DNA of 64,000 bases from G963675935 sp963803125 (GCA_963803125.1 CAWDLR010000002.1:1116001-1180000); one strand, 5' to 3'. Shown: positions 17,340 to 27,047, counted from the first letter of the stretch. Numbers and translations are program-made. The notes: generated by a model from the sequence alone, not told the origin.

Positions 17340-19355
17340 ATGCGACGGCGAACTTTGACGATGTGCTTCTCGATCGGCGCGTGCATTCTGATTGCAGGCT
17401 GCGGGGTGGCGGCGCAAGCGGCGGAACAGGGGCCGCGGTTGAGCGACGCGGAATTGATCGAGGCCGTGAATTTCGAGTTCCCAGGGATGCAGGCCGTCGC
17501 CCGCGCGGCCGGCAACGGTGATCAGAAGGCGGCGCTGGCGGCCTTGGCCGATTTCTTTCGGCAGCGCCGGGAACCGTGCGATTTCTGCCCCAAGCAGGAC
17601 TTCAGCCCCGCCATCCGTTCGGAGGCCGACGAAGTATTGCGGCATGAGGTGACCTCTGTTGGAATTCCCTACAAGTTCGCCGGCGCCATCGATTGGTATT
17701 TCAATCCGACCACCGCCCCCGGTTCGAAGCTCCCCCGCGACTACGAGTGGATGTGGCAGCGGAACCGTCATCACGAATGGGCCACGTTGGCCGAGGCATA
17801 CCGCGGCAGCGGCGACGAGCGATACGCGCGGGAGTTCGCCGACCAGTTGCGGAGTTGGCTCCGCGATTGCCCCGTCCCGCGAAAGGGCGCGTGGAACGCG
17901 CCCGGTTCGCCGTGGCGAACGATCGAGTGCGGCATCCGCACCGCAGGCCCCTGGCCGACCGCGCTGGCGGCGTTCCGCGCGTCACCTTCGGTGAGTGACC
18001 GCCTGCTGCTGGACTGGCTCAAGTCCTGGATCGAGCACGGGCGCTATCTTAGCCGGCATCCGACGCACGGTAACTGGCTGACGATGGAAATGAACGGCCT
18101 GTACCACGTGGGCACGCTGGCGCCTTTCGCCAGGGAGGCCGAGCGCTGGCGGGCCGCCGCCGCCGAGCGGTTGCGGAAAGAGATGTCCGTGCAGGTCTAT
18201 CCCGACGGTGCCCAATACGAGCTCACGCCGGGATACCACAACGTGGCGCTGCGCAACATGCTGGGAATCTACAAGCTGGCCAGGGCCTACGGGCAAACGC
18301 TGCCCACGGATTACGCCGCCGGTCTGGAGAAGATGTTCGCCTACGACATGTGGGCGATGCAACCCGACGGCGACATGCCGCATTGGAACGATTCCGGCTG
18401 CGTCAACGTCGCGGAGGTCCTGGCCGAAGGGGCCGCGCTGTTTCCCAAACGCCGCGACTTCCTCTGGATAGCCAGCGGCGGAAAGCAGGGAACCCCGCCC
18501 GACCACACCAGCCACTTCTTTCCCTGGGCGGGGCAAGTCGTGATGCGATGCGGCTGGGACCGCGACGCCCTGTTCCTCGGCTTCGAGGTCGGGCCGTTCG
18601 GCGCGGGGCATCAACACGAAGACAAACTGTCGCTGGTGATTGTCGTGGGTCGGCCCGTGCTGGTCGAAGGGGGCACGTACGACTACGACGCCTCAAAATG
18701 GCGGCGCTACGTGCTCAGTTCGCTGGCCCATAACCTGGTGCTGGTCGATGGAGCCGGCCAACAGCGACGGAAACGGCCGGACACGAAATTGTCGAAAGGT
18801 CCCATCGACGCCGACTTTCAGTCGAGCGATGTGCTCGATTTCGCCCGCGGAGTTTACGACGACGGATTTGAGCGCGGGATTCGCGCCCGCCATACGCGGG
18901 AAGTGCTTTTCGACAAGGCGAATAAGCTCTTCGTGGTCCGCGACCAACTCGCGGCGCTCGATGACAAGGAGCACCGCTACGAAGCCCTCTGGCACCTCGA
19001 CGCGCCGCGATTATCGTGCGACCCCAATGCCGGCGTGTACGAAACGCAGATCGCCGGCGGCGCGAATCTGCGGGTTGTCGTCGAGGGGGGCAACGGCCTG
19101 CGGTGCCGCGTCGTCAAGGGACAAGAACAGCCCGTCGTCCAAGGTTGGCTGCCGACGGATGAACCTCGCCGCGGCGTGCGGCCGATCCCTTGCCTGATTT
19201 GCAGCCGCAACGGCAAGCGGGTCGAGTTCCTGACCGTCTTCCAGCCGCTAAAGACCGGAAAGGAACGTCGCGTGGCCAGGGTTGGCTTCCACGAGGCGTC
19301 GGTCGAGGTGATCTGGAGCGACTCGCACACGACAGCCATTGCCTGGCCGAGATAG
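17340..19355 (+). CDS. Heparinase II/III-like polysaccharide lyase, lipoprotein
   Basis: 671 residues from ATG 17340, chosen because GGAG lies nine bases upstream; ATG 17325 adds five residues and longer starts run into repeats. The N-terminus MRRRTLTMCFSIGACILIAG ends at a lipobox Cys, so a membrane-attached lipoprotein is predicted. An alpha-helical toroid follows (NRHHEWATLAEAYRGSGDERYA; NWLTMEMNGLYHVGTL; QYELTPGYHNVALRN with the probable catalytic Tyr), then the beta-sandwich segment GPFGAGHQHEDKLSLVIV, the His motif of heparinase II/III. The family cleaves uronic-acid-containing glycosaminoglycans or alginate by beta-elimination. Together with uxaC nearby it fits use of hexuronate polysaccharides. 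Confidence 0.85.
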   Translation: MRRRTLTMCFSIGACILIAGCGVAAQAAEQGPRLSDAELIEAVNFEFPGMQAVARAAGNGDQKAALAALADFFRQRREPCDFCPKQDFSPAIRSEADEVLRHEVTSVGIPYKFAGAIDWYFNPTTAPGSKLPRDYEWMWQRNRHHEWATLAEAYRGSGDERYAREFADQLRSWLRDCPVPRKGAWNAPGSPWRTIECGIRTAGPWPTALAAFRASPSVSDRLLLDWLKSWIEHGRYLSRHPTHGNWLTMEMNGLYHVGTLAPFAREAERWRAAAAERLRKEMSVQVYPDGAQYELTPGYHNVALRNMLGIYKLARAYGQTLPTDYAAGLEKMFAYDMWAMQPDGDMPHWNDSGCVNVAEVLAEGAALFPKRRDFLWIASGGKQGTPPDHTSHFFPWAGQVVMRCGWDRDALFLGFEVGPFGAGHQHEDKLSLVIVVGRPVLVEGGTYDYDASKWRRYVLSSLAHNLVLVDGAGQQRRKRPDTKLSKGPIDADFQSSDVLDFARGVYDDGFERGIRARHTREVLFDKANKLFVVRDQLAALDDKEHRYEALWHLDAPRLSCDPNAGVYETQIAGGANLRVVVEGGNGLRCRVVKGQEQPVVQGWLPTDEPRRGVRPIPCLICSRNGKRVEFLTVFQPLKTGKERRVARVGFHEASVEVIWSDSHTTAIAWPR

Positions 19356-19549
19356 CGGGAGAGGCGTCGTCAAACTTTACGAAATCCGTTCGATTGCTAT
19401 TACTAGAACCACAGAAAGAGAGTTTTCCGAACGCCAGGCAGAATCCATAAAATCAGATCATGCGGCAAGACGATTCCTCATGGCAAGGCAGTTGTGATTG
19501 CGCAAGAACGCCCCTCGTGGCCATCCCGTAATATCGTTGACTCCCGCCC

Positions 19550-21001
19550 ATGAAGTCATTGATTACTCGCCAGGCAGAGCCGCGGCGCGGCGGCGGCATA
19601 TCGCTCGGAAGCCGCCGGCAGCTTGCCGCCGCCACCTTGTTTGTCTTCATGACCCTGTTGTGCGGGGTTTCCGCCGTTCCGGCAGAAGACCTGCGACTCA
19701 GCACCACGCCGGCATCGTACGCCGCCCCGCCTGCCGCCGCGCCGGCGGAGAAGGGGGAGGCGCTGACGCCGATCCCCGAGGCCCCAGTCTTGGAGCCGCC
19801 GCCGCCGAACGTGGAAGAGCCCTACCCGACCCTGGGCTTGGGGTTCGGGCTGGCACAAACCGGCCCAAGCCCCCAGCCGCAGCGCAACGTCCTCTTTCCC
19901 AATAGCTGCCTCGAACGGTTTGGCGAACGGTACGAGGAAGCCAAGGAGGGTTGCGTTATCCCGATCACCGTGGGCGCCTGGCACTGGTTTCACGTCAACA
20001 CCGGCGGCCCGCTGGCCAGCGGCTACGGCATTCCCGGTGAAAACGGCACCTATTTCTACTCGATTTCAGCCGCCCCCGAGTTCCAGTCCCCGGTCAACTG
20101 TTTCTCCAAGTGCGGGGCGTATACGGAGATTCGGCTGCGCGACGGCGGCACGCCGTTTCGGCCCTTCTACCCCAACGACGTGATCTGGCCCTATCAGGCG
20201 TATCTCTGGGGCTGCAACGACTCGGGCACGTTGAAGGGAGGGCTGATCTGGCGGCGATTCGGACTCGACTGGGACGGCAGTTTCTGGGGCAACACCGCCT
20301 ACTTCGACGGCTTCCAACTATCGACCGGCTGGGGGCTCTCCTGGGAATCCACACCGAAGATGGAAAACGGTTTCAAGGTCGATCGCTATTTCCAGTTCTT
20401 CATCAAGGACTACCTCGACGGCTCGTTGGTCGGGGCCGATCCGAATAGCGTGAACGGATCGACGGAACAGAACACCGGCATCATCCGCGTCGTGCCCACC
20501 TGGCAGCTCTCGAAGGATGAAACCCTGGCGGTCGGGGTCTCCGCGCTCGTCGGGCAGGTGCAGAACCAGCCGCCGTTGGCGCTCGTCACCGACCCGAACA
20601 CCATCCTCGTCAACCCCGGCGACCAGACGATGGCAAGCTGGGCCGTCGATCTCACCTATACCAAGGGCAATCTCAAGGTCTTCGGCGAAGGACTGCAATC
20701 CTACGGCATTCTGAATCCCGATCGTTACGTCTCCGGCGGCCCCAGCAACCGCATCACCGACCTGCTGGTCGGCTTCAATTGGACGCACGGCCCGGTGATC
20801 TACCGCTTCTGTTATTCACTGGGTCTCGACGACGATCCGTCGGGCACGCAGCACCTGTTCGTGCCCGGCGTTACCGTGGCGCTGACCAAGAACGTCGAGT
20901 TCTACGGCGAATACGTGTTCCAGGAAGTCCGCCACAGCGGGACGCAGCAGTTCACCACCTTCGAGAACGGAATCCAGGCGGTGCTGCACTGGCAATTCTA
21001 G
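19550..21001 (+). CDS. Outer-membrane beta-barrel (porin-like) protein
   Basis: 483 residues with a long N-terminal segment, an export signal (LAAATLFVFMTLLCGVSAVPA) and a Pro/Ala-rich linker (AAPPAAAPAEKGEALTPIPE). The rest shows alternating aromatic beta strands (GLIWRRFGLDWDGSFWGN; DRYFQFFIKDYLDGS; TYTKGNLKVFGEGLQSYG; FYGEYVFQEVRHSG). It ends in AVLHWQF, a C-terminal Phe as in barrels inserted by the BAM system. Two Cys lie near SPVNCFSKCGAY. The substrate is unknown, and I would not go beyond porin-like or secreted barrel. It stands alone on the plus strand, followed by a repeat block. Confidence 0.65.
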   Translation: MKSLITRQAEPRRGGGISLGSRRQLAAATLFVFMTLLCGVSAVPAEDLRLSTTPASYAAPPAAAPAEKGEALTPIPEAPVLEPPPPNVEEPYPTLGLGFGLAQTGPSPQPQRNVLFPNSCLERFGERYEEAKEGCVIPITVGAWHWFHVNTGGPLASGYGIPGENGTYFYSISAAPEFQSPVNCFSKCGAYTEIRLRDGGTPFRPFYPNDVIWPYQAYLWGCNDSGTLKGGLIWRRFGLDWDGSFWGNTAYFDGFQLSTGWGLSWESTPKMENGFKVDRYFQFFIKDYLDGSLVGADPNSVNGSTEQNTGIIRVVPTWQLSKDETLAVGVSALVGQVQNQPPLALVTDPNTILVNPGDQTMASWAVDLTYTKGNLKVFGEGLQSYGILNPDRYVSGGPSNRITDLLVGFNWTHGPVIYRFCYSLGLDDDPSGTQHLFVPGVTVALTKNVEFYGEYVFQEVRHSGTQQFTTFENGIQAVLHWQF

Positions 21002-21009
21002 TCTAGGGG

Positions 21010-21263
21010 CTGGGAATAGGGGCTAGGGCCCAATGGCTAGTGGCCAGTGGTCAGTGGTTCGTGGCTGGGAGGCAGGGATTTGGAGATGTGTTGATTTGGA
21101 GATTTGGAGATTGACGAGCCACTCTCCACTGTCCATCCTGCCGACTGCCCACTGCCCATCCTGCCGACTGCCGACTGCCCACTGCCCACTGCCCACTGCC
21201 GACTGCCCACTGCCCACTGCCGACTGCCCACTGCCCACTGCCGACTGACCACTGACCACTAGC
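21010..21263. repeat. Tandem CCACTGCCCACTGCCGACTG repeat block
   Basis: About 14 units of a 7-bp motif (CTGCCCA / CTGCCGA) at 21135-21250, flanked by TGGCTAGTGGCCAGTGGTCA units (21030-21055) and GATTTGGAGATTTGG units (21075-21115). Short open frames on both strands here are artefacts of the repeat. Confidence 0.85.
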
Positions 21264-21278
21264 CCCTCCCCACCGCCC

Positions 21279-22394
21279 TCAGAGACCAACCTGCTTCTTC
21301 GCCACCACGTTTTCAGGATCCAGGCAAAGAACGTGGGCGAACAACTGCTTCGCCTCGTCCTTCCTGTCGCCGGCCAGTTTCAACAGGGCCATTTCGCTGA
21401 TGAAGCTGACGTTGGTCGGATAGGCGTCGAGCATCGGCGCCACGACCTTTTCGGCCTCGGCGTACTTGCCCTGCAAGCGCAAGGCGACCGCCAGCCGCAA
21501 GCTGGCGTAGTAGTTTCGCGGGTCGCCCTTGGTGATCTGGCGGGCAAACGACTCGGCGCTCTCGTAGCGGCCCAGGGCCAACAGCGGCAGCAGATATCCC
21601 ACCCCGGCCTCGCTCGACTGCGGCGCGGCCCGCAGGGCGGCGTAGTAGTGGTTCGCCGAGCTGCGGTAGTCGCCCACCACGTAGTGCAGCCAGCCCATGG
21701 TCAGGTTCAGGTGATAGTCTTGCGGATGGGCCGCGTATTGCTCCTGGATCGCGCTAATCGCTTCGGCGTAGTTGCCCTGTTGTTCGAGCTGCCGGGACTT
21801 GGCAAGCGATTGTTCCATTGCCGGCTGATTGGTGTCGGACGGCCGCGGAGCGGCGTCGCCGACGGTCTCGGCGGCGCTGAGAATCGCCAGTTGGCGTTGG
21901 AAGCGGGTATCTGCCGGATAGGTGACCAGCATCGCCTCGATGATGTTGCGGGCGTCGTCGAACTTCTGCTGAGCCCGCAGGGCGACAACCAGCCGCAAGT
22001 TGGCGTAGTAGTTCCGCGGATCGTCCTTGACGATCTGCCGGGCGAGCGCCTCGGCCTGCGGATAGTGCATCGACGCCAGCATCGGCAGCAGGCAGCCGAG
22101 CTTCGCCTCGACCGATTTCGGGTTGACGGCGATTGCGGCCTGGTAGCGGCGTTCCGCCTCCTCATACTGGCCGTTGACGTAGTGCAGCCAGCCCAGCCGG
22201 AAGTTCAACAGGTACGCATCGGCGGGCGATTTGCCCTGCTTCACGAGCGCGGCGATCGCGTGGGGATAGTCCCCCTTCTTTTCGTGGGCGTAGGACTGGG
22301 CAAGCGCCGGGGCGGAGGTGTCGCCGCTCTTGTCCGGAGCGGCCGCCAACGTTGCAGCAATCACGCTCAAGTAAACTGCGGCCGGAAATGTCAT
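21279..22394 (-). CDS. Periplasmic TPR protein with an internal duplication
   Basis: 371 residues with a signal peptide (MTFPAAVYLSVIAATLAAAP) followed by two copies of one ~160-residue unit. The first has LGWLHYVNGQYEEAERRYQAAIAVNP, LLPMLASMHYPQAEALARQI and DPRNYYANLRLVVALRAQ; the second has MGWLHYVVGDYRSSANHYYA, LLPLLALGRYESAESFARQI and DPRNYYASLRLAVALRLQGK. These are tetratricopeptide repeats, a protein-binding scaffold. It is the last gene of the PqqD/ATP-grasp operon, 17 bases after the UT-M23 gene, so it probably assembles or guides that pathway's export part in the periplasm. No enzyme motif is visible. Confidence 0.8.
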   Translation of the reverse strand: MTFPAAVYLSVIAATLAAAPDKSGDTSAPALAQSYAHEKKGDYPHAIAALVKQGKSPADAYLLNFRLGWLHYVNGQYEEAERRYQAAIAVNPKSVEAKLGCLLPMLASMHYPQAEALARQIVKDDPRNYYANLRLVVALRAQQKFDDARNIIEAMLVTYPADTRFQRQLAILSAAETVGDAAPRPSDTNQPAMEQSLAKSRQLEQQGNYAEAISAIQEQYAAHPQDYHLNLTMGWLHYVVGDYRSSANHYYAALRAAPQSSEAGVGYLLPLLALGRYESAESFARQITKGDPRNYYASLRLAVALRLQGKYAEAEKVVAPMLDAYPTNVSFISEMALLKLAGDRKDEAKQLFAHVLCLDPENVVAKKQVGL

Positions 22395-22411
22395 GGTTCA
22401 ACTCCTTAACG

Positions 22412-24613
22412 TTAGAGGTTCCTGGTAAGACTCGTACTCGTCGTGTTTCGCGAAGGGGAGGCGGCGTCGTTGGTCGCTTCACGCGGAGCGTGAAGAGTAG
22501 ATTCTGTTGACGATCCCAAGCCCCGGGGGATCGAGGAAACGCGGTTCATCCTGCTCTGATGATTCGTCCGTCTGAGTTCCACGTTGCCCAACTGCACGGA
22601 GGCGAATCCGCGGCGGTCGTCAAGCTGGAGCCGCGCGGCGGCCTTCAGGCCGAGAATCTTCGATTCGACCACCGATTCCACGCAGTTGGACGTGCGAAAA
22701 GTCTGCGTCACTTTCACCCTGGCCGCGGCGGGGTACAGGAACGTGGCGAAGCGGGCGAGGCCGCGCCTCATCCCGCCGGCGGCTGCGCCCAGCGGCACGT
22801 AGTCGCACCAGTGCAGACGGTTCTTGTAGCTCAGCGGCAGCCGCGGGATGGCCAGGAACAACATGCGCAGGTGCGGATCGTCGCCGTCGAGGCGGTACAT
22901 GTAGAACGTCCCCTCATGCTTGCCGAAGTAGAGCTTGGCTCGCCGCGACTGAAAGTAGTAGCAGCCGTCCTTGGCCACGCCGACGCGCAGCCGGATTCTG
23001 CCGATCTCCCGACCGCGGCGAAAAACCTCGTACTCCTGCACGTCGTCCAGCGAGAAGCCGGTGGCCTCGTCCAGGCTCCTCTCCGGATAGAGCGGCTCGA
23101 CGCGGTCGCCCTCGACGGGCACGTCATTGGCGTGATAAGAATCGGCGTTGCGGTAGCTGACAAAACTGAACGGCAGCGTGGGGGCGCCGACCAGTTCGTC
23201 GGCCTGCGCCTGCACGTGCAGATGCGGCTGCAACGAGTAGCCCGAGTTGCCGCACAGCCCCAAGACCGCGCCGCGCTCGATCCAATCGCCCACCTTGGGG
23301 CGAATCGAGCCGGGAATGAAATGCGAGATCTCCACGTAGAAGCCGCGCGGATCGCGGAGCATCACCAGGTTGCCCCAGTTATCGCAACCGTTGGGCTCGT
23401 CGATCGGGTTGTCGGGGTGGTAATCGACGGACCTGACCACCTGGCCCCGCACCGGCGCCAGCACCGGCATGCGATAGCAGTAGTAGTCTTGCAGGTTCTT
23501 TCCCTCGCCGCGGTGGGTCTTGCCGTCGTCGTCGGTGATCAGAAAATCGCAGGCGTGCCGCCAATCGCCCCGATGGGTCCACTTGCCGTCGAACCCCTGC
23601 ACGACCGTCCATTTGCCGGAGAAGGGCAAGTAGAGCGTGCGCTGGTTTCCGCGATAGCGGACGCGATTGACCAGCGTGTTCTCACGGATTTCTTCGGGGT
23701 TGCGGCCCAGGCCCGTGGAGAGCAAGGGGTGGTCGGCGAGGCGGAAGATGCCGATCACGCCCAGCGTCACCAGGCAATAGGGCCAGGTGAACGGCGGCAT
23801 TCCGTAGGGCCTTCCCAGCACGACCGCTGCCTCCAGGATCGGCGCGGCGACGGCCACCGCGATCAAAGCCAGCAGAGTGCTCCGCAGCGAAGGCACCAGA
23901 AATACTCCGCCCACGGCCATGGCGACAACGACAAAGTTAAAATTGTTGATGTCCAAAAGCGACGCGGCCAACGAGGGAAGAAAGAGGCTGTGAACCAAGA
24001 CGCCCAGGTAGAAGCCCGCCGCCGCCAGCAAGAACAGGACGCGAGAATGCAGTAGGACCAGCGCGGCGATCACCATCCCGGCGGTGACGTTGGGAAGAAA
24101 GAGCATCGCGCTCATCGACCTGAAGAAGGCGGCCAGCCAAAGCGGCAATTCCCAGTCCCATGTCAGGAGCGTGGCAGCGGGGCCCGCCCGTTCCCAGAAC
24201 GCCCAGCCGCCGGAAAGGGCCAAATAGAGCAGGGTGCTGCTGATCGCAAAGGGGAGACTCAACACCGGCAACTGCGGCCGCGACGCGGCCCGCACCAGGA
24301 TCAGTGTGACCAGCATCGCCAGCAAGCCCGACAACACCGCCAGCGGCCAGAGCATCAGGCAGAAGTTCAACCGGCAGCCGATCGACAATCCCACCAGCAG
24401 CGGGTTGTACACGCTGCACGCCGAGCGGCGAAACTCGCCGTCGGCGCCGATCAGCCAGGCCAGGCCCTGCGCCGCCAGGAGAGCGACGATTCCCGCGGCG
24501 GCCATGCTCGGCCGCAACAGCGTCACCGCCAAAAGCACGGCGCCGCTTAGGCCGCTGGGAAGGAAGAACAACGCGGCGCAGCCGCGGAAAAAGGCCTCGA
24601 TGCGACGGTTCAT
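22412..24613 (-). CDS. Urea-transporter-like membrane domain fused to M23 peptidase
   Basis: 733 residues from ATG 24613, which overlaps the upstream stop as ATGA. Residues 1 to about 300 are a urea-transporter-type channel: YNPLLVGLSIG and PQLPVLSLPFAISSTL in the first half, MSAMLFLPNVTAGMVIAA and DINNFNFVVVAMAVGGVFLV in the second. Residues about 330-500 are a LytM/M23 zinc peptidase with HACDF (H-x-x-x-D type), GDWIERGAVLGLCGNSG and PHLHV (H-x-H), so the site looks intact. A C-terminal domain of about 200 residues follows (GRIRLRVGVAKDGCYYFQSR). M23 enzymes cut peptidoglycan cross-links; the channel part may pass a small polar product. The last ~50 residues include a repeat-derived stretch (STLHAPREATN). 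Confidence 0.85.
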   Translation of the reverse strand: MNRRIEAFFRGCAALFFLPSGLSGAVLLAVTLLRPSMAAAGIVALLAAQGLAWLIGADGEFRRSACSVYNPLLVGLSIGCRLNFCLMLWPLAVLSGLLAMLVTLILVRAASRPQLPVLSLPFAISSTLLYLALSGGWAFWERAGPAATLLTWDWELPLWLAAFFRSMSAMLFLPNVTAGMVIAALVLLHSRVLFLLAAAGFYLGVLVHSLFLPSLAASLLDINNFNFVVVAMAVGGVFLVPSLRSTLLALIAVAVAAPILEAAVVLGRPYGMPPFTWPYCLVTLGVIGIFRLADHPLLSTGLGRNPEEIRENTLVNRVRYRGNQRTLYLPFSGKWTVVQGFDGKWTHRGDWRHACDFLITDDDGKTHRGEGKNLQDYYCYRMPVLAPVRGQVVRSVDYHPDNPIDEPNGCDNWGNLVMLRDPRGFYVEISHFIPGSIRPKVGDWIERGAVLGLCGNSGYSLQPHLHVQAQADELVGAPTLPFSFVSYRNADSYHANDVPVEGDRVEPLYPERSLDEATGFSLDDVQEYEVFRRGREIGRIRLRVGVAKDGCYYFQSRRAKLYFGKHEGTFYMYRLDGDDPHLRMLFLAIPRLPLSYKNRLHWCDYVPLGAAAGGMRRGLARFATFLYPAAARVKVTQTFRTSNCVESVVESKILGLKAAARLQLDDRRGFASVQLGNVELRRTNHQSRMNRVSSIPRGLGSSTESTLHAPREATNDAASPSRNTTSTSLTRNL

Positions 24614-25983
24614 GATTGACCCCGGTGGTTGAGATGATCGGGCAGCCTTTCCCGCCGAGTAACGTCCGTGAGGTCTTCGGCTTTGCGGATCGCTTCCGCA
24701 TCGCCCCCTTCGCCGATCAGCACCACGTTGGGCCGATAGGCGATGAACTGCATCCATTGCGTGTTGTTGTAAGCGCCGACCGGCGAGAAGATCAGCCGGG
24801 CGCCGCGTTTCAGCGGCGGCAGCATCTCGCCCTCCTCGATCACGTCGAGGTTCATGCACAACGGGCCGTAGATCACGCTCTGCTCGCTCATGCCGCCGGT
24901 GTCCTGTTCCAGTTCGATCTGCATCTTGTACCAGAAGGCGGTGAACAACAGATTCACGCCGGCGTCGGCCACGTAGGCCCTGGTGCCGTCGGGCAATCGC
25001 TTGGCGGCGCGGATCGTGGTGATCAGGTATCCCGCCTCGTCGATCATCGCCCGCCCCGCCTCGACGATCAGCTTGGGAAACCTGCCGGGACGCAGGGCGC
25101 GCGACAAGGCCTCGCCCACCTGTTCGCCGAACTCATCGATCGAAGGCACGGCCACGTCGGCAGAAAGATACGTGGCCTTCAGATGGTTCTGCGACGGAAA
25201 CCCGCCGCCGATGTCCAGGTCCTCGATCACCACGCCGAACTGCTCTTCGAGCTGGCCCGCGAAGTAGACCATCTTCTGCACCTGCCGGGCGTAGGCGGCC
25301 GGATCGAGGATGAACGTGCCCAGGTGGCAGTGCAGGCTTCGCGGCAGCAGCCTGCCGCCGTCGAGCATGCGTTTCGCCGCGGCCAGAGCCTCGCCCGACT
25401 CCAGGTTGAAGCCGAAGCGCGTCCATTGCGGATAGATGCCGGCGTCGAGGTTCAGCCGCAGCCCGACGGGAAACTTGCGTTCGCTTCCGTCCGCCAGCCT
25501 GCCGGCGGCGATCTCCAGGTCGTCGATCTCGTCGAAGTGATCGACCTGCACCAGCGCCCCTTCCCGCAGCGCGCGCTCCAGCGCCGGCAGCGGCTTGTAG
25601 GGGCCGTTGTAGATGATCTCTGCGGCGGGGACGCCCAGCCCGCGGGCCATGTCGTATTCCATCTCCGAGACGACCTCCGCGATCGAGCCTTCCTGGTGCA
25701 TGATGGCGCAGATCGCGCCCAGATAGTTGGTCTTGTACGACCAGCCGAGCTGCACGTTGGGATAGTGCCGCGAGAAGGCGTCGTACACCTCGTGGTGCCG
25801 CCGGCGTATCTCGCGCTCGGAAAACACGAACAGCGGCGAGCCGAAGCGTGCAACCAGATCGGCGATGGTCGCTCCGTCGATCGACGGGCGGACCTTCCGC
25901 GCATAGGCCGGACTGGCGCCGAACTGGTTCATCTGTCCGCCCCGCAATTTCTGGATCACGGGTGCTTCGTAGACGGTGCCCAC
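24610..25983 (-). CDS. PLP-dependent decarboxylase (DapDC/Orn/Arg decarboxylase 2 family)
   Basis: 457 residues from GTG 25983; MNQF at residue 19 is an alternative start. This is a fold-III PLP enzyme: the PLP lysine is K84 in SYKTNYL, followed by HCHLGTF, LDIGGGFPSQN for the phosphate, and the C-terminal GPLCMNLD and PVGAYNN motifs shared with diaminopimelate and ornithine decarboxylases. It should remove CO2 from a basic or D-configured amino acid to yield an amine. Diaminopimelate cannot be excluded, but the operon (overlapping the ATP-grasp gene by 28 bases and the UT-M23 gene by 4) points to a specialised product rather than lysine synthesis. Cytoplasmic. Confidence 0.85.
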   Translation of the reverse strand: MGTVYEAPVIQKLRGGQMNQFGASPAYARKVRPSIDGATIADLVARFGSPLFVFSEREIRRRHHEVYDAFSRHYPNVQLGWSYKTNYLGAICAIMHQEGSIAEVVSEMEYDMARGLGVPAAEIIYNGPYKPLPALERALREGALVQVDHFDEIDDLEIAAGRLADGSERKFPVGLRLNLDAGIYPQWTRFGFNLESGEALAAAKRMLDGGRLLPRSLHCHLGTFILDPAAYARQVQKMVYFAGQLEEQFGVVIEDLDIGGGFPSQNHLKATYLSADVAVPSIDEFGEQVGEALSRALRPGRFPKLIVEAGRAMIDEAGYLITTIRAAKRLPDGTRAYVADAGVNLLFTAFWYKMQIELEQDTGGMSEQSVIYGPLCMNLDVIEEGEMLPPLKRGARLIFSPVGAYNNTQWMQFIAYRPNVVLIGEGGDAEAIRKAEDLTDVTRRERLPDHLNHRGQS

Positions 25984-27017
25984 GGGTTTTCTCCTCGATG
26001 AATGACGTTGTGAAAAGCGGTCATGTCGGTGACCAGCTCGTAGCTATAGCGGACAAACAGTTTGCCCGCCTCGTAGTCGCCGCGGGGCGCCAGCGGCAGG
26101 CCGCAACCGCGCCGCAGCAACTGCGAGGGCAAGTTCAGGCCGACGCCCGTAGCCAGGTAAACCCAGGCCGGAAAGCGGGGATTGATCTCGATCAGGTTCA
26201 CTTCGTCGCCGGCGGCGATGCACTCCAGCTCGAAGGGGCCCCGCCAGCGGCAGACGCGGACGAAATTCTCCGCCGCCGCCAGCATCGCCTCGTGCCGGAT
26301 CGTGACCCCCGTCCAGATCTTCCCCAGCGAGGTAATCCAGATTTTCTTGATGGCCACCACCCCGAGACTGCTCTCGCCGTCTCCCAATCCGACGACGTTC
26401 AATTCGTCGCCGCTTACGACTTGTTGCACGATCACCGGGTATCCCCATTCGGCCACCAGCTTGTGGAAGTAGCCCGCGGCTTCCTGAATCGTATGGGCCT
26501 GATGCGCCTTGTAGAAACAGCCCTTGACCATCACCGGCAGCCCGAGCTTCTCGATCGCCTGTGTGAGCATCGCCGGCGAGGTGACCACCTCGGTCTTGGG
26601 CAGCCGAACTCCGATCCGCTTGCTCAGATCGGCCAGATTCTCTTTGCTGCGAAGCTGGAATTGGGCCCTACTGGGCAGAAACGTGCCGATGCCGTTCGCC
26701 TTCAGCCGCTTGGCGTACTTGATGTACAGCGGCAACTCCGAATCCAGGTTCGGAATGACGTAATCCAGGCCGTAACCCTGCTTGATTTCCAGCAGCCGTT
26801 TCAGATACGCTTCGCCGCCGCACGACGGATAGGGGAGCATAAAGGACTTGTCCAGGATCCAGTCCATGTAGATGCCCGGGTCCATCGCGTCGTACGCCAG
26901 TCCGACGATGCGGACATTCAGGTCGGGGTCTTCTTTCAGGCTGCGGGCCACGGCGATTCCCGGGCCGGGATTATCGACCGCGTTGATTCCCGAGACGCCA
27001 ACGTAGACGGTTTTCAT
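25956..27017 (-). CDS. ATP-grasp ligase (carbamoyl-phosphate-synthase-like)
   Basis: 353 residues from ATG 27017. After a Rossmann-like start (MKTVYVGVSGINAVDNPGPG) the ATP-grasp core is seen as RSKENLADLSKRIGVRLPKT, GLPVMVKGCFYKAHQ with the ATP lysine, VIVQQVVSGDELNVVGLGD, and the Mg-binding LIEINPRFPAWVYLATGVG. The family joins a carboxylate, activated as acyl-phosphate, to an amine or thiol. In this operon the likely amine is the product of the overlapping decarboxylase, giving a dipeptide-like amide; this is inference from position. 30 bases separate it from the PqqD-like gene. Confidence 0.85.
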   Translation of the reverse strand: MKTVYVGVSGINAVDNPGPGIAVARSLKEDPDLNVRIVGLAYDAMDPGIYMDWILDKSFMLPYPSCGGEAYLKRLLEIKQGYGLDYVIPNLDSELPLYIKYAKRLKANGIGTFLPSRAQFQLRSKENLADLSKRIGVRLPKTEVVTSPAMLTQAIEKLGLPVMVKGCFYKAHQAHTIQEAAGYFHKLVAEWGYPVIVQQVVSGDELNVVGLGDGESSLGVVAIKKIWITSLGKIWTGVTIRHEAMLAAAENFVRVCRWRGPFELECIAAGDEVNLIEINPRFPAWVYLATGVGLNLPSQLLRRGCGLPLAPRGDYEAGKLFVRYSYELVTDMTAFHNVIHRGENPWAPSTKHP

Positions 27018-27047
27018 GTCGGCGGGCCTCCCTACCGATGCGAGTGG

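Noticed and set aside
21120..21260. CRISPR-like array
   Set aside because: The 7-bp units are directly tandem without unique spacers, and no cas genes are present.
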